19,572 nt of DNA from contig CABRGB010000031.1 in NCBI GenBank assembly GCA_902470345.1, positions 1 through 19,572 of the forward strand. Direction: 5' to 3'. The position numbers and the translations under genes are program-made. This stretch comes from an uncultured Collinsella sp. GTDB lineage: Bacteria > Actinomycetota > Coriobacteriia > Coriobacteriales > Coriobacteriaceae. Numbering within the stretch: the first letter of the stretch is position 1; each line of letters starts with the position of its first letter. Shown piece by piece: positions 6,237 to 13,127 of the stretch. Below the pieces are notes generated by a model. It saw only the letters and a program-made list of their open reading frames with translations. It was not told the DNA's origin and ran no database searches.

Positions 6237-8015
6237 CTAGTCGAGGTTCTCGCGGAGCCACTTGATGGCGCCAGCGGGGTCGCGGGTAAGGTCGATATAT
6301 TCCTTACCGCGCGGGGCGAGCAGCTTAATGCCCAGGCGATCGGTGTCGGCCTTCATGTCGTTGTAGTAGCTACGGACCTGCGGGGCAAGCACGATAACGT
6401 CGTACTGATCCATGATGGCAGTGTGCTGGCCATAGGCGCCTGCGGAGGAGGCGATGTTCTCTCCGGTCTGCGCGGCACCTTCCTTGATGGCGTTGGCAAG
6501 CATGGCAGAGGTGCCGGCGCCGGCGCACAGGACGAGGACCTTCAGGCCGTCGACATCCTTCTTGGCGGATGCGTCGGCGGCGGGCTCGGGCTGATCGGCG
6601 ACAGGCTTGCTGTCGGCGGCAGCGGCGGTCGGCTCGACGGCAACGGCGGTCTGCTCGACAGCGGGCGCAGAGATGCTGGCGGCAATGGTGGCAGCACCAT
6701 CGGACTCAAGACCCAGCTCGGCGGCGCGCTCGGCCTCCTGGTCGCAGAGCAGCTTATCGTATGCCTTCAAGAACGGCAGGTAGATGATGGCGTCCAGCAA
6801 GATGATGATCGCGACAAATACCAGGGCGATAAGCTGGAAGTTCGTGGTGATGAAAATGCCGATGGGGGCAGGGGTAGCCCAAGGCACCACGAAGGAGAAG
6901 CCGTTCATGCCCACGTTATCGATAAAGAACTTGGCAACACTCACGTTGACGCAGCCGGCGGCAACAAAGGGGATGAGCATGTAGGGGTTAAGGATCATCG
7001 GCGCGCCAAAGAGCAGCGGTTCGTTGACGGCGAAGGCAACAGGAACAATCGAGGCCTTACCGACGGCTTTGAGCTGCTTGGACTTCATAAAGAGAATCAG
7101 CAGAAGCGGCACGATGAACGTGGCGCCGGTGCCGCCGAATTCACCCACGAGCGACATGTTAAAGGTGAGGGAGTGGGCGGGGTGACCACCGGCCAGCAGA
7201 ACCTGCAGGTTCTCGGCCTGGTTGGCAAGACGGATGGGGTCGATGCCCGGCTGGACAATCGAAGGACCATGGACACCGATGAACCAGAAGAACGCGGTGG
7301 CTGCCTGGATAAGGATAAGGCCAGGATAGGTTTCTGCAGCGGTAAAGAGCGGGGAGAGCAGTTTGATGAGCAGCTCGGAGAACGGAACGCCCATGAGGTT
7401 GCGCACAACCACATCGATGATGCCGCAGATGATGACGGCGCCGCCAAAGGGGATGATGTCGCGGAAGTTTTGAGCGATGGCGCCCGGGACCTCCTTGGGC
7501 AGCTTAATGGTCAGATCGCGCGAGACGCAGAATTTATAGACCCACACGGTAATGAACGCGGCGATGTAGGCCGAGAACAGACCGCGCGTGCCCATGCTGG
7601 TGCAGTCGAAGACCGAAAGTTCGGAGCCGTTGAACTTGGTGGTGAACTGCGTGACTGCGAGCAGCAGCATGCTGCACTGGGCGGCCACCATGGTGGAACC
7701 GTCGTTGAGCACTTTGCCGGCGGGCATGCGACGGTTCATGGAAGCCGTAAAGTTCTTGGCAGTGGTGCCGGCAACCATGATGCCCATGACACCCATGGTG
7801 AAGTTGTACAGCTTGTTGCACCAGTCGATGAGCGGCTGGGGCAGCGTGATGCCAACTACGCCAGGAAGGGTGGCAATCAGCAGGAAGATCGAAGAGGTAA
7901 GGACGATGGGCATGCACCCAAGGAATCCGTCTTTGATGGCCTGGAGGTAGATGTTCCTCGAGATCTTCTCAAAGAACGGCTGATGCTTTTCGAGCATCTT
8001 TACGATGGCGTCCAT
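6237..8015 (-). CDS. lacE: PTS lactose-type EIICB transporter, paralogue 1
   Basis: This 592-residue inner-membrane PTS permease imports and phosphorylates a beta-galactoside, probably lactose. The EIIC domain fills roughly residues 1-420, with many hydrophobic segments and the motifs KISRNIYLQAIKDGF, GVHGPSIV, GGTGATF and NEPLLFGAPMILNP. An Ala/Pro-rich linker covers about 440-485, and the C-terminal lactose-type EIIB domain has the phosphorylatable Cys497 in VLVLCAGAGTS. The EIIC-then-EIIB order is that of LacE. It has no EIIA domain and must receive phosphate from a separate protein, most likely LacF at 14347. The ATG at 8015 follows AAAGGAGC. It is the first gene of the lacE1-lacG1 operon, with LacI-type operators upstream. 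It is more diverged from lactococcal LacE than paralogue 2, so another beta-galactoside is possible. Confidence 0.92.
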   Translation of the reverse strand: MDAIVKMLEKHQPFFEKISRNIYLQAIKDGFLGCMPIVLTSSIFLLIATLPGVVGITLPQPLIDWCNKLYNFTMGVMGIMVAGTTAKNFTASMNRRMPAGKVLNDGSTMVAAQCSMLLLAVTQFTTKFNGSELSVFDCTSMGTRGLFSAYIAAFITVWVYKFCVSRDLTIKLPKEVPGAIAQNFRDIIPFGGAVIICGIIDVVVRNLMGVPFSELLIKLLSPLFTAAETYPGLILIQAATAFFWFIGVHGPSIVQPGIDPIRLANQAENLQVLLAGGHPAHSLTFNMSLVGEFGGTGATFIVPLLLILFMKSKQLKAVGKASIVPVAFAVNEPLLFGAPMILNPYMLIPFVAAGCVNVSVAKFFIDNVGMNGFSFVVPWATPAPIGIFITTNFQLIALVFVAIIILLDAIIYLPFLKAYDKLLCDQEAERAAELGLESDGAATIAASISAPAVEQTAVAVEPTAAAADSKPVADQPEPAADASAKKDVDGLKVLVLCAGAGTSAMLANAIKEGAAQTGENIASSAGAYGQHTAIMDQYDVIVLAPQVRSYYNDMKADTDRLGIKLLAPRGKEYIDLTRDPAGAIKWLRENLD

Positions 8016-8116
8016 AGAGCTCCTTTGCTACTTGATGCGCGATGCATGTGGATGGAACTGGTCGTCGATGGATGGTCAGGACTGCCCGGAAACCTTCCTG
8101 CTCAAGGAAGGCATTG

Positions 8117-8140
8117 CGAAATGACAACGTTGTCATTTCG
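8117..8140. promoter_or_regulatory. LacI-family operator O1 (perfect 24-bp palindrome)
   Basis: The palindrome CGAAATGACAACGTTGTCA plus TTTCG is fully symmetrical about 8128/8129 with the central CG typical of LacI-family sites. It lies about 100 bp upstream of lacE1 and 150 bp upstream of the divergent lacI gene. The adjacent regulator is the expected ligand. Confidence 0.85.
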
Positions 8141-8143
8141 TTA

Positions 8144-8160
8144 ATGACAACGTAAGACAT
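8144..8160. promoter_or_regulatory. Second, imperfect LacI-family operator O2
   Basis: ATGACAACGTAAGACAT repeats the left half of O1 exactly and matches its right half only partly. Its centre is 23 bp from that of O1, about two helical turns, so two dimers could bind on the same face. Confidence 0.6.
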
Positions 8161-8290
8161 TTTTGGAAGAGCAACAAGGATATACGGGTGAGTGGTCGAT
8201 ATTGTTCGGTAAACGGTTGATTTATCAGTCAGGCAGGTGGTGTATGCTAGAACGCAAAAAACAAGCGATAGAGAATCGAGTGGAGAAGCA

Positions 8291-9301
8291 GTGACAACGA
8301 TGGACAAGAAAAACGTCTCGATGAACGACGTGGCGATTGCCGCGGGTGTTTCTCTCAAGACGGTTTCGCGTGTGATCAACGAGCCCGATAACGTGCGAGA
8401 GTCGACACGCGATAAGGTCCATTCGGCAATGGAGGCGCTCGGATTTCGAACCAACTTTGCCGCTCGTTCGCTCAAGTTGGGCCGTTACGGGTGCATCGGC
8501 GTTGTGCTGTTTCACTTGTCAGGCGGTGCCGTGGACATGATTGACGGTATCGCCGATGCCGCCGAAGAGCGAGGCTTTGCGCTCACGATGATCAAAAAGC
8601 GGGCGGGGGAGAAGATGACCCTTGCCGATGCGGCGCGCAGGATGTCGCAGCTTCCCGTTGACGGCATGATCTTCAACCTGCGTCAGATGGTCGATGACTT
8701 TGATACTTTTGAGGCGCCGAAAGACCTCAAGACGGTGATTATCACATCAATGGAACATCCTACCTGCTCCACCGTCAGTGACGATCAAGAGGGTGGTGCG
8801 CGCATGGCGTGCGAGTACTTCTTAAATCGTGGGCACAAGAACGTGTACTTCGTCTCTGGTAAGAAAGAAGCGCTGTCGAGCCAGTGCCGTATGAAAGGTT
8901 GGCGAGCGGCGCTCGAGGCGCGTGGCATTGAGCCGCCCGAGCCTCTGCAAGGCGATTGGAATGCGGATAGTGGCTATGCCGCGGGCCTTGTGCTTGCCGA
9001 TAAGCCCGATTGCACGGCGGTCCTCGCCGCTAACGACTGCATGGCAAACGGCGTGATGATGGCTCTACGTGACAAAGGGCTCAGTGTGCCCGACGACGTG
9101 TCCGTGATCGGCTTCGACGATGAGCTCTACAAGACGATTCCCAACTCGATTCTGACGTCGGTGAAGTTTCGCCACCGCGAGCTGGGCGTCCGTGCGCTTA
9201 ATGAGGTCGTCGCAGGTCTGGAAGCCCCGAGCTCCAGAAGCCGTACGCTTGTCTCGGGTGTGCTGGTCGAGCGCGCGAGCGTGCGGGATCTGCGGGCGTA
9301 G
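8291..9301 (+). CDS. LacI-family transcriptional regulator, module 1
   Basis: The 336-residue protein has an N-terminal LacI helix-turn-helix (VSMNDVAIAAGVSLKTVSRVIN) and hinge helix (TNFAARSLKLGR). A periplasmic-binding-protein-like sensor domain follows, with VDGMIFNL, GDWNADSGYAAG, AVLAANDCMANGVM and VPDDVSVIGFDDELY. It probably represses the divergent lacE1-lacG1 operon and itself through the palindrome at 8117-8140. The GTG at 8291 is preferred because GGAG lies 5 bases before it; the ATG at 8300 is the alternative, but the site would then be 14 bases away. It is paralogous to the regulator at 13128. The two differ at the recognition-helix specificity positions (Leu-Lys here, Glu-Gln there). 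The inducer is unknown; a galactoside or phosphosugar is likely. Confidence 0.9.
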   Translation: MTTMDKKNVSMNDVAIAAGVSLKTVSRVINEPDNVRESTRDKVHSAMEALGFRTNFAARSLKLGRYGCIGVVLFHLSGGAVDMIDGIADAAEERGFALTMIKKRAGEKMTLADAARRMSQLPVDGMIFNLRQMVDDFDTFEAPKDLKTVIITSMEHPTCSTVSDDQEGGARMACEYFLNRGHKNVYFVSGKKEALSSQCRMKGWRAALEARGIEPPEPLQGDWNADSGYAAGLVLADKPDCTAVLAANDCMANGVMMALRDKGLSVPDDVSVIGFDDELYKTIPNSILTSVKFRHRELGVRALNEVVAGLEAPSSRSRTLVSGVLVERASVRDLRA

Positions 9302-9319
9302 ACGTGCTCGGCTCGTTCA

Positions 9320-9374
9320 TCTCAATCTGTAACATCTAGGACCCAAAAACTCGGCTAGATGTTACAGATCGAGA
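9320..9374. repeat. Dispersed palindromic repeat, copy C
   Basis: TCTCAATCTGTAACATCTAG (9320-9339) and CTAGATGTTACAGATCGAGA (9355-9374) pair over 20 positions with one mismatch. The inner AAAACTCGGCTAGA matches copy A, and the right flank GAGACAAACG matches copy B. As with A and B, it lies just beyond the terminator of a lacG gene. It is also directly after the lacI1 stop. Confidence 0.8.
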
Positions 9375-9397
9375 CAAACGTGCGACACGGTCCGCCC

Positions 9398-9443
9398 AAA
9401 AAAAGGCCGGGGGCGGCGCGCCGTGTGACGTGCCGCCCCCGGC
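9398..9443 (-). terminator. Intrinsic terminator of lacE2-lacG2
   Basis: A perfect 12-bp GC-only stem (9432-9443 with 9406-9417) is followed on the minus strand by CC and seven T residues (complement of 9398-9404). It lies about 45 bases beyond the lacG2 stop. Confidence 0.9.
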
Positions 9444-9488
9444 TGAGAAATGGGGACAGGTTATGTGGGCAGGCGACCCCGCCAGCCG

Positions 9489-10928
9489 CTAGTTCAGACG
9501 ACGGGTCTGCGCCACGTGCTTATACCAGTATGCGCTTGCCTTGGGCGTGCGCTTCTGGGTTTCAAAGTCAACGTAGAAGAAGCCATAGCGCTTGTTGTAG
9601 CCATTGGTCCAGGAGAACTGATCCTGCAGGCTCCACAGGAAGTAGCCGCCCACGTTGACGCCCACCTCCATGGCCTTGAGCAACCAGCGCAGGTGCTGCT
9701 CGATGTAGTCGATGCGCGGCTGGTCGTCCACAAAGCCGTCTTTATAGGGGTCCTTGTAGCCCATGCCGTTCTCGGTGATGAAGATCTGCTTGTAGTTGGG
9801 GTAGCGCTGCTTAATGTAGACGAGCAGATCGAACAGGCCCTCGGGATAGATGATCCAGTCCCAGTCGGTGGTGGGGACGCCGGGCTTGTTCACATGCTCG
9901 CCAATGCCCTTAACGCGCCAGCGGCCAGTGCCCTTCTCGCCCGTACCGTTGTGGTGCAGGTCGTTTTCGCCATCGTAGGCCTTCAAGAAGCGGCACTGGT
10001 AGTTGTTAACGCCCAGGTAGTCGTTGTAGAGCGCGGCCTCGCGCATGATTTCCAGATCCTCGTCTAGGATCTCGATGGTGCCGCCCGAGACGGCAGCCAA
10101 GCGGTTGGCGCACTCGAGGGTGTCGGGCGCGTAGTCGCCGCGGAAGGTGGCGTCGAGCAAGAACTGGTTCTGCAGCACGTGCTCGTTGTTGGCGGCTTTG
10201 ATGTCTGCGGGGTCGTTCTCGTTGAGCGGATACTTAAACTCCAGCGACTGGATGACGCCGATCTTGCCCTTAAAACCGCCGTTGTGGAAGGCCAGTACTG
10301 CCTTGGCGTGGGCGAGCATCATGTTGTGCTCGCACTGGAAGGCCTCGGCCAGATGCGCCTTAACACCACCGGGGAAGGTGCCCTCGATGTAGGTGTTGGA
10401 GGCGTCGGCCCAGATCTCGTTAAAGGTGAACCAATAGGTCACCTGGTCGGCGTACTCCTTAAAGCAGAAGGTGGCAAAGTCCGCAAAGGCATCGATGGTC
10501 TCGCGGTTGAGGAAGTCGCCCTTCTCAAAGAGGACAAGCGGCGTGTCAAAGTGATGTAGCGTGACGAACGGCTCAACGTGGTGCTTGTGGCACTCGGCGA
10601 AGAGATCGTGGTAGAACTGCACGCCCTCGGGGTTGATCTCGCCGGTGCCGTTGGGGAAGATGCGGCTCCAGGCAATGGAGAGGCGAATGCCGTTGATGCC
10701 GAACTCCTCGCACAGCTCCAGATCGACGGGGTACTGGTTGTAGAAGTCCGAAGCGGGATCGGGGGAGAAGCGCCCCTGGGCCTCCAGGAAGTCGTCCCAG
10801 GCAACCTTGCCCTTACCGTGGGTGCGGGTCTCGCCCTCTACCTGGTAGGCAGCGGTAGCGCCGCCAAAGACAAAGTCCTCGGGAAACTGCGCAGGCGGGT
10901 TGGTGACGCTAGCAGGGTTAACGGACAT
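9489..10928 (-). CDS. lacG: 6-phospho-beta-galactosidase (GH1), paralogue 2
   Basis: This 479-residue LacG-type enzyme cleaves phospho-beta-galactosides to galactose-6-phosphate and the aglycone sugar. Catalytic residues are Glu171 (TFNEI, acid/base) and Glu386 (FITENGMGYKD, nucleophile). The phosphate-site residues Ser439, Lys446 and Tyr448 lie in FSWTNGYNKRYG. Segments such as ECHKHHVEPFVTLHHFDTP are almost identical to lactococcal LacG, closer than in paralogue 1. Compared with paralogue 1 it has a slightly longer N-terminus (MSVNPASVTNPP). The start at 10928 has only a weak GGAT ribosome site, so translation may be coupled to or lower than lacE2. It is the second gene of the lacE2-lacG2 operon, 66 bp after lacE2, with a hairpin in the gap. 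Confidence 0.93.
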   Translation of the reverse strand: MSVNPASVTNPPAQFPEDFVFGGATAAYQVEGETRTHGKGKVAWDDFLEAQGRFSPDPASDFYNQYPVDLELCEEFGINGIRLSIAWSRIFPNGTGEINPEGVQFYHDLFAECHKHHVEPFVTLHHFDTPLVLFEKGDFLNRETIDAFADFATFCFKEYADQVTYWFTFNEIWADASNTYIEGTFPGGVKAHLAEAFQCEHNMMLAHAKAVLAFHNGGFKGKIGVIQSLEFKYPLNENDPADIKAANNEHVLQNQFLLDATFRGDYAPDTLECANRLAAVSGGTIEILDEDLEIMREAALYNDYLGVNNYQCRFLKAYDGENDLHHNGTGEKGTGRWRVKGIGEHVNKPGVPTTDWDWIIYPEGLFDLLVYIKQRYPNYKQIFITENGMGYKDPYKDGFVDDQPRIDYIEQHLRWLLKAMEVGVNVGGYFLWSLQDQFSWTNGYNKRYGFFYVDFETQKRTPKASAYWYKHVAQTRRLN

Positions 10929-10951
10929 GATGATCCAATCGTCTAAATCGA

Positions 10952-10985
10952 AGGGCCAGCCGGTCTTGGATGGTCGGCTGGCCCT
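10952..10985 (-). other. Intercistronic hairpin between lacE2 and lacG2
   Basis: AGGGCCAGCCG (10952-10962) and CGGCTGGCCCT (10975-10985) form a perfect 11-bp stem with a 12-base loop, between the lacE2 stop and the lacG2 start. Only TT follows on the minus strand, so it is at best a leaky terminator. Adjusting the lacE:lacG mRNA ratio is a reasonable guess. Confidence 0.7.
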
Positions 10986-10994
10986 GAGCGTTAC

Positions 10995-12770
10995 TTACTT
11001 CGAAAGTTGCTCGCTTACGAAGGCGAGAGACTTGTCGCCGTTCTGGGAGAGCTCGATGTACTGCTTACCGCGGCAGGCGACGCACTTGTTGCCCACGCGC
11101 TCGCAGTCCTTCTGCAGGTCGGCCAGGTAGCTGGCGGCCTGCGGGGCCAGGACGACCAGGTCAAAGTCGGGGAGCATGTCAACGTGGTTGCCATAGGCCT
11201 CGGCAGCGGTCTCAAGATTGATGCCGCGCTCCTTGGCGGCCTTGGCCAGCGCGTTGGCGAGCAGGCCTGAGGTTCCGCCACCCTGGCAGAGCACGAGCAC
11301 GCGCTTGCCGTTGAGGTCACTGGCGGTCGTTGCCTCAGTGGCGACCGCGGCGGGAGCGGCGGGCGCGTCGGACTTCACGGCCTCGGCAGCAGCGCCGGCG
11401 GCAACGCTCTTGGCATCGGCCTTGCCCTGGAAGGCATCGTTGAGCTTAGCGGCCTTCTCGGCGTTCTTGGCGGCGAGCTCCTCCTGGGAAATCTCGGCCT
11501 CCTCAGCGCACTTCTGGGCGTCATAGGCACGGAAGAACGGATAGTACAGAACGAAGTCGACGACCAGGATAAGGGCGAGCATCACAAAGGCGAGCGGCTG
11601 GAAGCCCAGGCCCATGATGGTGCCGATGGGGCCGGGGACGGTCCAGGGCAGGGTGTACATAAAGCCGTTCATGCCCAAGAAGTCGATAAAGATCTTGAGG
11701 ATCCAGATGTTGGCGATCGGGGCAAAGACAAACGGGACAAAGAAGACGGGGTTGAGCACGATGGGCGCGGCGAACAGCAGCGGCTCGTTGACGGCAAAGC
11801 ACACGGGGACGATAGCGGCCTTACCGACGGCGCGCATCTCCTGGGACTTGGCTAGGAAGCAGAACATAAAGACCAGGACGAGCGTTGCGCCGGTGCCGCC
11901 CATGCAGACGACGAAGTACTGGGCACCCTGGGTCAGGACAGCGGAAGCGTGCTGGCCAGCCTGGAACGCAGCCAGGTTGTCGGTCATGTTGGCAACGAGA
12001 GCGGCGGCGATGGCGGGCTCGACGATCGAGGGGCCGTGAACGCCGACGAACCAGAACAGGCTCATGGCGCCGTAGATCACAGCGAGGCCGATGTAGCCAT
12101 CGGCAGCGGTGAACAGGGGCTGGAACACCTGAATGACGCCCTGGGCAAAGCAGAAGCCAAAGGCAGCGCGGAAGACGATGTCAAAAACCCAAAAGACGGT
12201 GATGCAGACGGAGAAGGGGATGATGTCCTTAAAGGTCTGCGAGATGTTGGGCGGAACCTGCTCGGGCATCTTGACGGTGATGTTGCGCTTAATGAAGAAC
12301 TTGTAGATGATGCCGGTCACAAACGCAGCGATGAAAGCGGTCAGCAGGCCCTTGGAACCAAGGTAGGTGGTGTTGAAACCGCTGGCAGCGTCCGTGGCGA
12401 TGGTGTCGCTCGAAAGGAGCAAGAAGCCGATGATGGCCGCGCACATGCACGAGATGAAGTTGATCTGGTTGTTCTTGGGCAGATCGCGGTTCTGAGCGTC
12501 GGCGAAGTGCTTGGCCGTGGTGGCGGCGCAGGCGATGGCCAGGATGCCCATGGAGTAGTTGTAGCACTTCCACAGGGCGTTGTTGATGTCATCGGGCCAG
12601 TAGAAACCCCAGATGTTGGGGACCGAGGCTACCAGGCAGAAGATGGACGAGAAGATGATGATGGGGATGACGGAGATAAAGCCGTCGCGGATCGCCTTGA
12701 GGTACTTGTTGCGGGCGATCGCGTTGAAAAAGGGCTGGCCCTTTTCGATGATGGCGATGAGTTGCTCCAT
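10995..12770 (-). CDS. lacE: PTS lactose-type EIICB transporter, paralogue 2
   Basis: The 591-residue LacE-type permease transports and phosphorylates lactose or a similar galactoside. The N-terminus (IEKGQPFFNAIARNKYLKAIRDGF), NRDLPKNNQINF, MPEQVPPNISQTFKDIIPF, GVHGPSIVEPAIAA and NEPLLFAAPIVLNPVFFVPF are all LacE signatures. The EIIC membrane domain covers about residues 1-420, an Ala-rich linker about 430-485, and EIIB follows with the phosphocysteine Cys495 in VLVLCQGGGTSGLLANAL. No EIIA is fused; LacF at 14347 is the only partner seen. The start at 12770 follows TTAGGAG. It is first in the lacE2-lacG2 operon and has a LacI-type operator overlapping its likely -35. It is closer to lactococcal LacE than paralogue 1, so lactose is the most likely substrate. 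Confidence 0.93.
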   Translation of the reverse strand: MEQLIAIIEKGQPFFNAIARNKYLKAIRDGFISVIPIIIFSSIFCLVASVPNIWGFYWPDDINNALWKCYNYSMGILAIACAATTAKHFADAQNRDLPKNNQINFISCMCAAIIGFLLLSSDTIATDAASGFNTTYLGSKGLLTAFIAAFVTGIIYKFFIKRNITVKMPEQVPPNISQTFKDIIPFSVCITVFWVFDIVFRAAFGFCFAQGVIQVFQPLFTAADGYIGLAVIYGAMSLFWFVGVHGPSIVEPAIAAALVANMTDNLAAFQAGQHASAVLTQGAQYFVVCMGGTGATLVLVFMFCFLAKSQEMRAVGKAAIVPVCFAVNEPLLFAAPIVLNPVFFVPFVFAPIANIWILKIFIDFLGMNGFMYTLPWTVPGPIGTIMGLGFQPLAFVMLALILVVDFVLYYPFFRAYDAQKCAEEAEISQEELAAKNAEKAAKLNDAFQGKADAKSVAAGAAAEAVKSDAPAAPAAVATEATTASDLNGKRVLVLCQGGGTSGLLANALAKAAKERGINLETAAEAYGNHVDMLPDFDLVVLAPQAASYLADLQKDCERVGNKCVACRGKQYIELSQNGDKSLAFVSEQLSK

Positions 12771-12803
12771 GCAATGCTCCTAAGAGTCGGTGGGTTAGCA
12801 ACG

Positions 12804-12831
12804 ATGGTAGCTTTTGGCGTCCGGTTGCCAA
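12804..12831 (-). promoter_or_regulatory. Candidate lacE2 promoter
   Basis: On the minus strand TTGGCA (12826-12831) and TACCAT (12804-12809) are separated by 16 bases. The operator at 12831-12850 abuts and overlaps the -35, as expected for repression. The spacing and position fit, but the -10 is weak. Confidence 0.45.
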
Positions 12832-12850
12832 AATGTTGACGTTGCCATTT
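12831..12850. promoter_or_regulatory. LacI-family operator, module 2, site 1
   Basis: AAATGTTGACGTTGCCATTT is a near palindrome (7 of 10 positions) with a central CG. It overlaps the candidate lacE2 -35. The half-site AAATGGCAAC differs from that of module 1 (AAATGACAAC) by one base. Confidence 0.7.
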
Positions 12851-12951
12851 TGCGACACAAAAAAAGACGCGAACCGGTGGTTCCTGTGCCTGCGAACCGT
12901 CGATTCCTTACGCGTAAACGTTTGAGCCGCCCGGTGGCTCTGTGTTTGCAC

Positions 12952-12969
12952 AATGGCAACGTTAACATT
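12952..12969. promoter_or_regulatory. LacI-family operator, module 2, site 2
   Basis: AATGGCAACGTTAACATT has the same half-site and central CG as site 1, with 7 of 9 positions symmetrical. Its centre is 120 bp from that of site 1, a distance that could allow looping. Between the two sites no gene or other structure is seen. Confidence 0.65.
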
Positions 12970-13055
12970 TGGTCGACAAAAGCCGTTCGGGGAAGCAAAA
13001 ATGTCGGTGAACGGTAGGTTTTGGGTGGTGAGCGTATGGTGGGGGAGGCGTTGGA

Positions 13056-13114
13056 TATACTTGAAGGCGTTAAAAATGACTGCGCAAGGTGCCACCAATG
13101 GCATCGTTGACATA
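13056..13114 (+). promoter_or_regulatory. Candidate lacI2 -10 and third operator
   Basis: TATACT (13056-13061) is a candidate -10 without a clear -35. AATGGCATCGTTGACATA (13097-13114) resembles sites 1 and 2 and lies in the predicted leader, just before the lacI2 ATG at 13128, suggesting autorepression. Confidence 0.5.
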
Positions 13115-13127
13115 GAAAGATCGACCT

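Noticed and set aside
5205..8144. A 979-codon open frame on the plus strand
   Set aside because: It lies fully antisense to lacG1 and lacE1, has no recognisable domain, and is rich in Gly, Val, Asp and Ala as expected for the reverse frame of GC-rich genes.
9398..9443. Bidirectional terminator also serving lacI1
   Set aside because: The T-tract is present only for the minus-strand direction; the plus strand has no T run after the stem.
11949..12839. A 296-codon open frame on the plus strand
   Set aside because: It is antisense to lacE2 with low-complexity Gly/Asp/Ala composition; lacE2 is unmistakable on the other strand.
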